In this document: positions 44,969 through 57,507 of the stretch, one piece after another | Position numbering within the stretch: position 1 is the first letter of the stretch | Layout: every line of letters begins with the position of its first letter | Origin: Selaginella moellendorffii | Taxonomy: Eukaryota > Streptophyta > Lycopodiopsida > Selaginellales > Selaginellaceae | Direction: 5' to 3' | NCBI RefSeq assembly: GCF_000143415.4 | Contig: NW_003314319.1 | Coordinates: forward strand, 586,365 to 650,364 | Length of the DNA: 64,000 nt | Position numbers and translations under genes: made by a program | Notes under the pieces: model-generated | What the model saw: only the letters and a program-made list of their open reading frames with translations | Told to the model about the DNA's origin: nothing | The model's database searches: none

Positions 44969-45296
44969 AGTGAGTGGACAAAGCTCTCGTAAAATTTGTA
45001 TGATGGTGATACTCTCCTTGTGAGTTATAGCTAGCTTCTCAAATCAAAACAACGTCCTTTAATTCCATCTCTAATTGTTCCAAGCACGAACTCTAATATC
45101 ATACATGGTTTCGCTGGAAATCTTTTGAGAGGTCTAGAATCAAAGAGAGCTAGGGTTCTTTAGTATTGTCTACTTTGTGGAATGGATATTTAACGCGTTG
45201 GGAGCTCCGGCGTCGAAGCCTCTCCAGATTGGATCGCCCATGGCTGGTGAGTGAGCGTTCTCCATTCACAAATGCGCTCTCCTGGGATGAGCTTGC
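44969..45296. other. Intergenic, NF-YB to mutase gene
   Basis: Presumed NF-YB 3' UTR and mutase promoter. An ATG at 45240 directly followed by a good donor (GTGAGT) could be an alternative first exon of the mutase gene, but I see no way to confirm it. Confidence 0.4.
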
Positions 45297-48105
45297 ATGG
45301 ATTTGGATTTCTCTTTAGCGAGTCCAGGGCCCTTTGATCCAGTCGAATTTTGTGTTGCAGCTCTTTCTTCTTCTTCTTCGCTGCTAGGAACCAAACTGAG
45401 TGATGCTGCCGTGCATGATTTGCGGTGCCCTCGCTTTGCGCAGCTCAAATTCGAGAGAATAAGTGTAACGGGGCGGAGTTCTCGTCGGATCAAGCGTTCC
45501 GCGCAAGTGATCATAAGTTGTGCTGGTAGCGAATTGGCTTTGATGCTTCTTTTCTTTTCTTCTTTTTCTTTTTGCTGCTTGGATTCTCGATTGGAAGGAG
45601 AGGAAGAAGCTGATAGATCTTTTTGGAATGTTTGCAGGGACATACAACGCATCCACTGTTGTGGAGAAGATTGACTTTAGGAAGCTTCAAAATGGAAGGT
45701 AGTCGCTTGCTTCGTTCTGGCACGTCACAAACACCACTTTTTTCTTTTCTTCTTGCAATTTCTTCGCAGTGACATCCGTGGAGTCGCTGTTGCTGGTGGA
45801 GAAGAGGCTGTTAATCTGACAGTGGACGTCGCCAAAGCGATTGGTGCTGCATTTGCGCAATGGCTGGCTGATAAGAAAAAAGAATCCACGTCCAGTGCTT
45901 TACGGGTCTCAATCGGCCACGATTCAAGAATATCTGCGAGCTCCCTCGAGGTCTGATGCCTATGTTAGTGATTCTTTCCTTTGACGACTTCTTCTTCTTG
46001 CTTTTTTTTTTTTATCAAAATACGCAGCAAGCAATTGCCCAAGGCATCGTTGATACTGGCTTGGACGTTGTTTTGTACGGGTATGTGTGATTTATTTCTT
46101 AAACTCGTTGATTATCTGGCGTGTTTCTTGCAGGCTCGCATCGACCCCGGCAATGTTTAACAGCACAGTGACGGAAAGGGGGGATCTCTTATGCCCAGCT
46201 GATGGTGCTATCATGATCACAGGTAAGTAAGAGAATTTCCGAGACGTGGAATACGATTTCACGTTTCTCTCCTATTGCAGCCAGCCACCTTCCTTACAAC
46301 AGGAATGGTTTCAAGTTTTTCACCAACACCGGTGGTCTTGGGAAGGCTGATATAAGCGACATCCTAAGCCGTGCTGCTCAGATACACAGCGGAAGCTCCT
46401 GGCAAGGAGACGTGACATCCAAGGACATGAAGAGAGTGAATTACATGGACCACTACGCGAGCGATCTTGTGAAAATTGTTCAAGCTGCCGGTGGAAAAGG
46501 TGGGCTTACAATTTGTGGTGTTGTGATTTTTTTTAAAAACATTTCCTTGCATGCAGAACGTCCGCTCGAAGGATTTCACATTCTTGTAGATGCAGGAAAC
46601 GGTGCTGGTGGTTTCTTTGCGGTACTGATATATTTTTCACCATGCAGCTCTTGTGTCCTGACTCAAACTTTTCCAGGAGAAAGTGTTGAAGCCTCTTGGA
46701 GCAGATACGACCGGAAGTCAGTTTTTGGAGCCGGATGGTACGAAACTCTGTTTGAGAAATGAAGTTTTTACCTTCTGGACTTTGGCAGGCATGTTTCCGA
46801 ATCATATTCCCAATCCTGAGGACAAGAAAGCAATGGAAGCCGTGACAAGTGCTGTTCTCAAGCACAAGGCGGACTTGGGGATCATATTTGACACGGATGT
46901 TGACAGGTTTCTTTATTTTCGTTTCCATCCTTGTTCTTTTGGAAGTAACTTTTGCGTATAGATCTGCTGCAGTGGACTCCAGCGGCAGAGAACTTAATCG
47001 TAATCGCTTAATTGCACTTATTTCTGCCATTGTTTTGGCCGAGGTGTGTGCAAATTGCCTTCTCACAGTTTTGGTAACAGCTTGAAAGTTTTCAAACGAC
47101 AGCATCCCGGGACAACAATTGTGACCGACAGCATCACTTCAGATGGCCTCACAGAATTCATCGAGAAGAAACTGGGTATGTTTTGATCAAATATGCAACG
47201 GTGTGATTGAATCTTTCCTGTTCCTTTTACAGGGGGAAAGCATCACCGGTTCAAGAGAGGATACAAAAATGTGATTGATGAAGGCATACGCTTGGTAATG
47301 ACACAGTCATGTCACACAAACTTTCAGCTCAACTAACGCAAAATGGTTGTAGAACTCGGTGGGTGAAGAGTCCCATCTAGCCATTGAGACGAGCGGGCAC
47401 GGAGCATTGAAAGAAAATCGCTGGCTGGATGATGGTGCTTATTTGATGGTAAATTTGTATTCTCTCTTGGAGAAGCATTGTATGATTTCTTTTCATGTAC
47501 CAGGTAAAGCTTCTTATCAAGCTTGCCGCTGGAAAAGCAGCAGGGGAGGGCGAGGGCAGTGAAGTGCTGACGAGACTGATCGAAAGTCTTGAGGAGGCAG
47601 GATTTGCAACGGAGTTCCGGCTAAAAATCAACGAGAGCCATCAAGACGTTGGCTCCAAGTGAGTCTTTTGATTTCCACTTTTTTGTGATTGTTCCTCTCT
47701 CTTTATGTGCAGAACATTTCGAGAGTATGGAGAGGAAGTTCTGCGTCGCCTGGAGGAGTCATTGTCTTCCGATAGTAATCTCACCAAGGCCCCAAAGAAC
47801 TACGAAGGGGTGGGTGTTTCTCTTCCTCGTTCTGTTTCTCTTCCAAATCTCATTCACTGCTGGATGATCCAGGTGAGAGTTTCGGGACATGGAGGATGGT
47901 TTTTACTGAGGCTGTCTTTGCACGACCCTGTGCTGCCACTGAACATCGAGGTGAGTGAAAGAAATTTTAAAACAGGCACTGAAAGTTTGGATGAGTCCAG
48001 GCTCCCACGAAAGATGCTGCGCAAAAGCTGGGATCGTTTGTCATGGAAGTGGTCTCTGGATTCAAGGCATTGGACGTGTCAAGCTTGCAAAAATTTCTTA
48101 CATAG
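45297..48105 (+). CDS. Phosphoglucomutase/phosphomannomutase-like protein
   Basis: Alpha-D-phosphohexomutase family enzyme of 607 residues in 17 exons: 45297..45525, 45638..45698, 45770..45950, 46028..46080, 46134..46222, 46281..46499, 46557..46621, 46677..46737, 46789..46906, 46962..47043, 47103..47175, 47233..47294, 47353..47448, 47504..47658, 47713..47809, 47873..47950, 48001..48105. Ser-rich amino terminus, possibly a plastid transit peptide. Domain 1 has DIRGVAVAG and the phosphoserine loop ITASHLPYNRNGFKFF; domain 2 has the metal loop IIFDTDVDRSA; domain 3 has ETSGHGALKENRWLDDGAYL; domain 4 has VRVSGHGGW. Metal loop and active Ser are intact. Closest to bacterial-type plant mutases (DRT101-like). 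Its last four exons are duplicated, broken, at 57508. Confidence 0.92.
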
Positions 48106-48219
48106 AAGAGATGTATAAGTATCAAACGAACTAGCATTTGCTATCAAACCTAGGGGTTTTGCAAAGGGTTTTGCGCTATAGAATCGTTCTCTCATCGGGG
48201 AATGTGAATGCGCAGCGAA

Positions 48220-49260
48220 ATGGCAGCGGCGGATGATCTCTGGCTGGTCAGCTGCTTGAATGCGACGCTGGATCCCAATCTGGGAGCTAGGAATCAAGCG
48301 GAAGGCGCTCTTACGGAGGCATCAAGAAAGACAGGTTTTTCTCCCCTCTCACATGGTCATTGGAGTAAATTTGGATTCTCCTGGCAGGATATGGCATTGC
48401 TCTCGCCAGAATCACACTGAACAACGATTTCTCGCTGGGAGTGCGTCAGATATCCTTGGAAAGTTTAGTTTCTTCTCTTTTCCTCGCAGCGCTTCCTTTA
48501 ACGGATTTCACCTAACGTGAAGAAGCATTACTTCACCTCTTTCCTCAAGACAAGGTAAGGTCTATTACCATTCTTCACAAAAAACCGCAAAAACCGCAAC
48601 AAAGCTCGTGTTTTTCGTGTTTTTCCTAGGATACTGCTTTTTCTATTATTGTGTCTACAGGCTACAAGACAAGGTCGAGATCCAAATTGCAGCCAGACCA
48701 GTTTACGAGAGTTTCCGCACTTCAAAAGGTTTGATCGATTATGAATGGCTTTAACGCTGACAAACCTTACTTCAGATTTTCTCCCTCCCGGCTCGTGGTC
48801 TAGTCGAAGGACAAGAGGCAGCCAGTGGATGAGGTAAATCTAAATGTTCGAATTCCAAAGTATTCAGCTTCTCTCAGGATATGTAGTGCTAGCCAATCGC
48901 TGCGGTCTGTTTTCGAGCCTGCTGATTCGTTTCGTAGACGTTTTGAATGGCGACGTGGTTAGAGCTAATCCCTGGAGAAAAAGCTGTGGCATTGATATTC
49001 GTTTCGTTTTCCAGGGTGGTGACGAACCAAGCGCTGAAGTCGATCCAATCAATTAGGTAAGCGTTACGATAATTACGTGATATGCAAGCGTGTATCTGGC
49101 GACACCGACATTGCAGGTCAATCTGGTGGACTTCTTGAAGAGATTCTCAGAAGAAGCTCCGCTTGCGTTCTTCAAGGTGAGACATGTGTAAATCAAGGTG
49201 TTGTTACCAATCTGCTCTTCTCCACAGGAGCTGTCTGATCGGGAAAACCGTGCGGTGTAA
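48220..49260 (+). pseudogene. Importin-9-like pseudogene (internal deletion)
   Basis: Left copy of the importin gene at 58128. Exons 1 and 2 and the AT-AC intron (48450-48511) are kept almost unchanged, exon 3 is scrambled, then the sequence jumps directly to exon 28 and continues through degraded exons 28-33 to a stop near 49258. Exons 4-27 are missing. Shared sequence continues past the stop to about 49294, where the F-box gene region starts. Non-functional. Confidence 0.92.
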
Positions 49261-49391
49261 TGAGAAGTTGCCGATAAATTTTGTAGGAAAGAGACTATGT
49301 GGAACGTGGAACCAAATCCACTAAAAAATCGAAGACCCTTTCAATAAATATACTCAAGTCGGAGAAAAGGGTAGGGCAAACAGGTTTGAAG

Positions 49392-50639
49392 ATGGAGGAA
49401 TTGGTGTTGTCGCCGCGCTACCTTCCAGCAGTAGCTGATCTTGCTAGATGTAGAGCAGTTTGTAAATCATGGGATAGGGTTATTCGAGAAGTGGGCAGCT
49501 GCGCCCTAGCGCAATTGAAGCAGAAGCTGCAAACAGAAGGTGAAGAAGTTTGGGTCTTGTCCAGTATATCGGTACTTCAGAATAAGGAGCCTCCACCTAT
49601 ACCTCTGCCTTTGGACTTTGTCGAAAAGTTTGATGATGAATATGAGTTATGGTCGCCAGACGCTCGAATCAGGTTGCAGTTTGTTCCTTTCCCGTACTTT
49701 CGATTCAACTGTCATGCTTCCCATCAAGGTCTGGTATTTTGCAGTTCTGACAACGATAACAGCTTGTGGTTTGGAAATCCGATGACAAGAGTGTGGAAAC
49801 AGCTGCCTCTGCAAAAAAGACTAGAAAATTGTAATACTTGGATTTGCACGACATTGTTTGTAGATCCAAATTGCTGGAGTTACAAGATTTGCATCCTAAT
49901 GGTGAAAGACTTCAATAGGCGCAAATATGATCTGGAAAAGAGTCCAAAGCATGTCGCAGTGTTCGATTCTAAAACATGGAGATGGCAGATATGGGAAAAT
50001 GACAATGAGTGGCATGTTAAGCTGCATCAAGTTGAATTCAAGCATAAAGAACAAGTATTTGCAGATATTCACCATTCAGGTGGAGTTCAATTCTACAACT
50101 TGAGCAAGATTGGTAACGATGCCAGGTGGTGGAGCTTTATAGTGGATGTAAAGCTCCCAATGTATGTTAGCAAGTACAGTAGTCGTGCAGTTTTCTACTA
50201 CAAAGGATGCTGGTTTCTAGCTGCATATCTTAATAATTATGCATATGTGATCTTCAAGCTCCAACAAAAATCTAGAAGGAACAAGCTTTATTGGAGGCGG
50301 TTAAGCGTGATTACTTTCATGAGCTTGTATGGTGAAGAGTGGATGAAATTTGTTCGACGTCAGTCAGAGGAACCAGAATTCAAGTTTTGGCTGCACGGAA
50401 ATAAACTGGTGATATGTAATCTTGACCACGTGATACCACCTGCTCTTTTGGATATCGAGGCCTTGACTTGGAAATGGCACATCCCTAAGTCGAATGCCAA
50501 ACAGCTTCTTGATGAGCTTCATTGGGATGCAACTTGCGCATTCGTCCCCAATTGGGATGCCAATCCAGAAGGTTGTGGAAAAGGCGGCTCTTCGGCTGTA
50601 CTATTTCGATCTAGATCTAGCCGAAAAGTGCGTCCTTGA
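49392..50639 (+). CDS. F-box protein, kelch-like associated type
   Basis: Single-exon protein of 415 residues, likely a substrate adaptor of an SCF ubiquitin ligase. An incomplete F-box lies at the start (MEELVLSPRYLPAVADLARC, then RAVCKSWDRVI); the usual LPEELV opening is reduced. The rest matches plant F-box-associated beta-propeller style: GLVFCSSDNDNSLWFGNPMT, KTWRWQIWENDNEW, YYKGCWFLAAYLNNYAYVIF. The ATG at 49392 is the first in frame; the open frame further left starts with GTG. The gene lies in the gap between the two duplicated mutase-importin units and has AT-leaning codon use compared with other genes here. Confidence 0.8.
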   Translation: MEELVLSPRYLPAVADLARCRAVCKSWDRVIREVGSCALAQLKQKLQTEGEEVWVLSSISVLQNKEPPPIPLPLDFVEKFDDEYELWSPDARIRLQFVPFPYFRFNCHASHQGLVFCSSDNDNSLWFGNPMTRVWKQLPLQKRLENCNTWICTTLFVDPNCWSYKICILMVKDFNRRKYDLEKSPKHVAVFDSKTWRWQIWENDNEWHVKLHQVEFKHKEQVFADIHHSGGVQFYNLSKIGNDARWWSFIVDVKLPMYVSKYSSRAVFYYKGCWFLAAYLNNYAYVIFKLQQKSRRNKLYWRRLSVITFMSLYGEEWMKFVRRQSEEPEFKFWLHGNKLVICNLDHVIPPALLDIEALTWKWHIPKSNAKQLLDELHWDATCAFVPNWDANPEGCGKGGSSAVLFRSRSSRKVRP

Positions 50640-50849
50640 GGCCCATACGTTTGCAAGGCAGCGATCGAGATGCGCGGGAAATCGATGCTTGCTGCGATGA
50701 GATTTAGCATGACCTTGGACCACCGTGGTCGAATCTTACCGCCGCATAATGGTTGTAGGAATCGCTGTTAATGAGCCGGGGAGGTTCAGATGCAGCAGAA
50801 CAAGATGCATTCAGCAACGGGCTTGTAGACCATGCTAAAGGATTAGGGG

Positions 50850-51015
50850 GTCGCTTATGCCTGTGGGCAGCATCGAAGCGTGGCTTGGAAACACATGGCA
50901 ATGTACGGCCAGAACGGGGGATGCTGCGGCGGAATGCGGTCTCCTGGAATGTTTTGTCACAAGCTTACGGGCAGCAGAGGCAGATCAAGCAAGCTTTGAG
51001 GGGTGCCCAATGAGA
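50850..51015 (+). pseudogene. PPR gene scrap
   Basis: Frame over about 50905-51000 reads RRNAVSWNVLSQAYGQQRQI, which is one S-type PPR repeat core, with no gene around it. A leftover fragment of a PPR gene. It sits at the right edge of the F-box segment, just before the AT-rich block. Confidence 0.55.
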
Positions 51016-51129
51016 TACATAGCCACTGCTGCTTTTGAGATTGAAGCAACAAGTGGCTCCTCTCATACCAGATTCGTTTTACAATTTGCACTCCTTTGAA
51101 ATAGACCTTGATTGATTCTATATTTGTGC

Positions 51130-52150
51130 TTACTTCCTTGAAATGTATAAAATAGATTTGTTCTATAAGTTTATTTATGGAAGTTTATTTTCAAATCAAG
51201 TTAGTAGTGAGTAAAAGTGCCTTTTCATTTTCAAAATGTCTATTTAATTACTTAAAGCAGGCATTGGGTTGGACAACCATGTGTGTAATCCAAGGTAGTT
51301 ATTTTTCTCACTATTTTATGATGGTTTTAAGCATTGCCTTTTTCATAAGTTATGTTCTAATTCAACAATTGTGACAATAGAGTTTAAAGTACAACTAAAT
51401 GATTTATGAAGTCCCTCTTTAATATTGTGCTAAAGCAAATTGATAAACCTGCCAACTTTTACACACAGATGGGGTTAGGGTTAATTAGAATAATGTTTGG
51501 ACATTTTTTAGAAATGGTCAGTCTCTAGAAGGTTGTGAAAAGATTTGCAAGTTCTACTAAACTTAAAGCTTAGACTAACATTGCCACTTTATCAAGCTAG
51601 ATTTCTAGCTAACGTTTAAGGACTTATGCAAACAATGGTAAGTTGCACTTTTTGAAAAAGAGCACAAAGCAAAAACAAATGAGATTTAAATGTAATGGTA
51701 TAAAGATGGTTATACATATGTAAGTTGTTTACCACAACTTAAGTCGTGGTTAGGGTGGTTTAAACTTAAAATGTTTCAATGAGAATATCACTCTCTTTAT
51801 GTTGGTTTCTCTTCTTTCTTCTCTTTTTATTGTTTATTAATATTACCTTTTTCATTAAGATCAACCACTTGAGGACTTTTTGTACACCTCAACTATGAAT
51901 CTCTTCGAGAGAAAATACTAGAGCTAGCATTTCTCTGAGGCAAAGATAGGGAATTAAATTTGTATGATACATGTTTATAAAATCTGATATATGCTATAAA
52001 GCAATATTCAAAAGCTTTAACATTTAAAGAAGTAAGATACGTGGGAATAAAGCTTTCTTTTAAAATATTACACGATCGAATGAAAAAGAAAGTGATTCCA
52101 CATGCATGAATAATGGCAATTGCAATGGAGGAAGTGGTCCAAAATATTTT
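51130..52150 (+). mobile_element. Transposase fossil, copy B (MULE-like?)
   Basis: Similar along its length to the reverse complement of 26960-25790. Shared landmarks include GTGAGTAAAAGTGCC (51207-51221), GGTTTTAAGCATTGCC (51323-51338), GAGTTTAAAGTACAA (51381-51395) and TAAGTTGTTTACCACAACTT (51721-51740). It lacks about 90 bases that copy A has near 51240. Frames are more broken than in copy A. Same tentative family. Confidence 0.5.
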
Positions 52151-55100
52151 TATTTATATAAAATGCAAAAAGATGTTAAAAATATTATAAAGTTAGGTTC
52201 ATTGAGCTTAGCTCTTTAGCTCATGAACTCAAGAGTGGTCACACTCCAATCTAATTAGATTTGAATAACCATTTTGTCCATACTTATCCATATTCCTATA
52301 CATTATGCCTAGAGTGCTATGTTTCCATTAAATAAATATATAACTCAATAATATAAGTTTAATATTTAGGTTTTATAAAGGCAAGTTGGAAGAATAGTTG
52401 TTAATTGTTTTATGATTAGTGATTGCTTGTAGACTTTGTTGAGGACTATTGACACTTTATTTAACTTGATGATGATTTAGCAGTGATGGATTACTTACCA
52501 AATGGTACTACAGAAGATTGTGTTCTTGGGCTTTCATGATTTTTCCATGTTAATATATTAGTTCCACCTTTGTCAATATTGTTTAGTTGCATTTTATTTG
52601 TGGTATTAGATTGCATTAAGTTTTTGATGTGGTAACTCACTCTTGGATGATGTGCTATTTATATTTAAGTATTATTGAATACTAAATAAAGTATTTTTGA
52701 CTTTAGTTAGCTTCACTGGTAAAAGAGCTTTGAGTGGTGATTCACTTGATATGGAATTGAGGTTATAGTGAGATGAGACATTTTCTCCACGGCATAGTTG
52801 AAATTTTAGATTTTTCATTTGTGGTGATTTAGATGGTTGGTATTGGTTAAGGTCCTTTGGAGATAAACATTTTGTTTTGCTAATCTCCACAATAATAGTT
52901 TTGATATTTTAGCTATACTTTTATATTGTTAACATTCGTGCATTTGTTAGTTAACAACTATGTTGGCATTCAAATAGATTAAATGACAAGTTGAGTTAGC
53001 TGTGTTCTAAATAATATAGTTTTGTAGGGGTTTAGATTTAGCTTTTCCTTGAAAAATGATTTTATCATAGACTATACTAACTTTGCAAAAGAAAGAGTTA
53101 GTAATTAATTAACTTGAATGATATTGATCATTAATGATTTTTAATACACTTATTATGAAGTGAATTACATCTTTGCTATGAATAGATAGATTCATAGAGG
53201 ATTAGTCTTGAGATCACTTGTTGAGCATAGCTTTGTTGTACTTGACTTTAGTGACACTTAGCTATTAATTTTTTTGAGTTTTTGATTATTTGAGGTTTTA
53301 TATTTATTATTTCATTTGTTAAGAGTTGTTAGGGAAGGCATTTTAACTCATTAACTCTAATGATAAAGTTGTTATCTACATGTAGCAATCATTGATAATG
53401 ATTGACTGTCATTTAAGGATAATTGATTATTCTCGTTTTGGTTATTATTGAGGGTAGATGATTCATTATTCTTTGAAATGGTGGATTATTCTTTAATGAT
53501 AATTATGCATCTTTTTTGATGGAATGATTGACAGTCTTTTATGATAGCTAGTCATTATCTTTGATAACTTTTAGTTTTCTGTATTACTATATATTTTTTG
53601 TGGTTTACTTTGGATTAATCTTTTTTTAGTTTAAGATATCAGTAAGATTTTATTAGCACTTACTTGAGCAACTTTGGTTTTTTAGTATTGTTGATTAAGA
53701 TTTTTTTAGATTGGTTGAAATGATAGTTGGTATGAACAAATGTTTGTTGGCTTTTGTAATATTCATTTTGTTTTGGTAATTATTTCTAAGGTTACATTTA
53801 GATATTATATCCTTTATGTGATACATTCTTGAATATTCTATATGTCTAGTGAATAATACTTTGGGTTCTAAATTTATTTAGTTGATTTAGAGTTGTGTTT
53901 TGTAAGTTGCTTAGCATGCTAGCTACACTCTTTGGTAATTAAGTTTTATTATTATATTTTCTTAATGATAAATTTGCTATTGAATTTAGTTGAATGGTTA
54001 ATTCTATTACTTTAAACTGTAATGATTTTAGTGGTTTCTATACTATCTAGTTTATTAGCTGATAACTTAATTAGAATACTTTTATGTTCTAATATAAGAT
54101 TTATTCATTGATTTGATGTCTCTAAGATATATCTTTGACTATAACTTTGATATTATTTATCTATTAATCTTTGGGTTTGGGTGAATATAGATAAATTTGT
54201 TTTGGGAGTTCGTGTGCATAATGAAATCTTTAATCATGAGGTAGCTATTATAAACTAGTCACACAACCCACTTCTCTTTTAATGTTTCTATTTCTATTAA
54301 AAGGGTATGGCCATGTAAAAAAATTTAACTACCTATTTACAGTAGTTTATTTAAACTTATTGACAAATTTAGTTTGTTTGCTCAAAAGGGTTGGGGTCTT
54401 TGGCTTATTTCTAATATCATTTTTGTAAGTTGGGTGATATTAGGGGTGGTTAACTCCATTGGTGATGACCAAAATGTGTTTGAGTTGTAACATAGATGAA
54501 GGGTTGCCCCTAATGCATTTCTTATAAAGTATGAACACCATAAACTTTTTTTGGAATTATTTCTTTGGTAGCAATTTAGATTAGAATATGTGTCAACAAG
54601 AATACTAATCTTCCCTAAAGGGGGAAGAGTGTCATAAATGTGATTGTAGGTATTAAAAATTACTTTTCGGCAATTCATTTTATTACCCCAATAGCAAAAG
54701 ATTGATATCACTTAACCCTTTATTAGTCCCTTTTATTTAAGTGTTAGTAAACTTTAGTTAGCATCTGTACTTAGCTAGAAAGAATTCCTAAGTGTCTATT
54801 TAGCCAAGTATTTTGGCTTAGTTTGTTAATTCTGTTTTGTTTTATCTTCCACTAGCTTGTCAAGAACCTTTAGTTATTAAAATTAATCCCTCAATATTGC
54901 TATCTGATAATTTATTATATCCACCAAATATCTTCACTATCATGCTATATGTATTAGTTCTATGCAATCCTATTTGTTATTTATAAAAATGTCTAGATTA
55001 TGTAAAGATTATTTTGAACACACATGTCTAATATAGACCAACTTGAGGCATAATTTAGCTCTTCGCTTGCATGCTTATTTTTGTTTTGTGTCTAGTTTGA

Positions 55101-56970
55101 GTCTAAACCCAAGTTTCATTTCATGTTACCTAGGGGAATAATTATATCCTTACGTTCAACCACTGGTATATTAAAATTGCATTAAACTTTATTTAGCTCT
55201 ATTTTGCAATTTAATCTTAGCATTGATGCTTTAGGACTATTCCAATGTTGCTCTGTGCTCTTATTCTATAGTAAATCACCATAAGGTAAAAGGTGAAAAC
55301 CACATGCATCACATTTGTATAAGACATTTGGTAAAGAACTTGTAAAAGGAGTATAAGAGTTTGAATCTTGTTCATCTTCTATAGAAGGCTGTTTAAGCCA
55401 TTTCTTTAGTTTCTTTTAAAGAGGCAATGAGTGAAATGCATAGGAAAAAGGAAAATGCAACCTTATAGATGCAATCTATTATAGATAAAAGGCATTAAGC
55501 AGTTAAGGAAATGTTTTGGACACTTGATATTTAATATAGTGAAGTCTCTCAATACTTGATTACTTAAGGTGAGTTGCATGCTAAGTTGAAATTGATGATT
55601 TGGTTCTTTGAGTGTTGAATTAAAGGGCATAGAAATTAGGATGATATTAGTGATATGTTTATATAAGTTTAGTGGATACTAATTTAGATTCATGAAGCAT
55701 TTAGCCATGCTCACTACTAGCCCCACATTTAAGTTGTGAGACTTGCCAAAAGACTTGTTTTTATTCAAATTGGAAAAAGATTGGTATTTCATATGCTCAT
55801 GTAGTTATTATGTTCCAAAAGAATATATATATAGTTTACATGTATCCTTATTACTCACTTGAGATTTATTATGGGGTATAAATAAGTGTTATTTATCCTT
55901 TTGATCTAAAGAGCTTGTGCAAGAATAATACATAACTACTGAAAACATGTCATCCTCCTAATAATCCAAAGAAAAAATATGTATGAATGAAAGACATTAG
56001 TTAAAATAATAGGGTTTTTAGTAGTGGGTGCTACCATCAAATTGGACATAATTATGGATTTTCTAGCAGCAAATTTGATTAGTTTATTTTGGTTTTATTT
56101 TTCTTTTATTTTTTCTCTTGAATATATGTTATGAGTAGAATATTATTGTGAATGTGCATACAGGTATTTGTCAATTATTCATTTCAAATATTATTCTCTT
56201 AATGCCACCATAGTATGAGGTTAGTATTGCTGGTTTTTTATGTTAGTTTTTTTTGTTAGTATTTTTGTTCAAGTGTTAGTAAATTAGACTTAATATCTAC
56301 ACTTGGTTGGATGAGAACTTCTAAATGTCTATTTAACCAAATATACTTAGCCCAACTTATTAGTTCTTTTTATTATGTCTTGCATTAGCTTGACAAGTGT
56401 ATTCTAGGCATTATTATTAATTGGTCATATAATCCAGTTTTCTCTTATTATTTTTAGAAGAGTAACCTTTCAATACTTATTTATCATTTTTTATCTAGAC
56501 TTTACTAGTGGGTTTGGTTATAAAGGATGGGCCTTTGGCTCCTCTCCTTATATCACTTATGAGTGACAACTAAAGTAGCATTGGTGACTGACTTTGTTAA
56601 TCATTTCTTTGTTGGTAATGACTAAATGGTATCTGAGGGTGGTACCTTTAATCTTTATTCCATGCTTTCTCCACATCTATCATGATTCTCTTATCTAGGT
56701 GTAAATATTCTAAATTATTGTAGTTGAAGGGCGTTAAAGGTTGAGTAAGGATATTTTTATTCATAGAGGCAAAATTGTAATTTTAGAACTTTTAGGAGCA
56801 AATTTATAATTTTGCAAAGGTTGAAGTTATATTCAATTATATTGATCTCCTGGCATAGAGTTCTGATACACAGAGGCTAGAGATATTAGTGCAGATTCTT
56901 GAAAGCCGTTGATGCAAATTTAATAGAGAACTTGGGCAATCTAAGATCAATAACAACAAAGTTGTTTCTT
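52151..56970. other. AT-rich block with LTR-like fragments
   Basis: Strongly AT-rich, no gene. Two related segments occur: 54727-54880 resembles 56266-56415, and 54240-54500 resembles 56420-56600. A polypurine-like AAAGGGGGAAGAG at 54617-54629 is followed by TGTCATAAATG, a typical PPT/LTR junction layout. These look like shuffled LTR pieces of an old retroelement; exact ends cannot be set. Confidence 0.4.
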
Positions 56971-56974
56971 AGCA

Positions 56975-57260
56975 GAGTAAAAAAACAGAAAATGGTCTCA
57001 CTTTTCACCTATGAGGCTGAGTACAATGCCATAACTAAGGCAACCAAGGAATTGTTATGAATGTAAAGATTTTTCTGGCAATCTACAATGACAACACAAG
57101 ATGCCTACAAATGATCTTGAACCTTGTTCATCATGGCCACAACAAACACTTTGAAATGTTCCACTATTTGTACATTGAGAGGGCAGAAATCCAATTGGTT
57201 CACATATCCACAATATAGTAAAAAGACTTACTGATGAAGACCTCAAGAGTTTATGAACTT
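56975..57260 (+). mobile_element. Copia retrotransposon RNase H fragment
   Basis: Two adjoining frames read KKQKMVSLFTYEAEYNAITK then, after a shift near 57058, a piece with LVHHGHNKHFEMFHYLYIER and IQLVHIST. That is the order of the Ty1/Copia RNase H carboxyl part (SKKQ...EAEY..., HNKH.E..YH..R, ELVHI.T). Stops and shifts show it is dead. It sits at the right edge of the AT-rich block, about 250 bases before the mutase fragment. Confidence 0.75.
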
Positions 57261-57507
57261 GCAATGCTAAAGTAGGAATATATTATTCAGTGAAAATCTG
57301 CTTACTTGCTTGACATGCTTTTGTTGTTTCTATTGAGACAAAACTTATTTTCAAGCTGCTCCTTAAGCCAACTTCAGCTCGCACAAAACCTAGTCTATTT
57401 AAAGTATTGTACGTGGTGATGGGAAGGAACCTGTCTTGCCAAAGTAGGAGGTTGCCGGTTGTTTGAGTTCTCAATTCAAGAAAGCATTCTTTATGTCCAA
57501 AGGGGCA

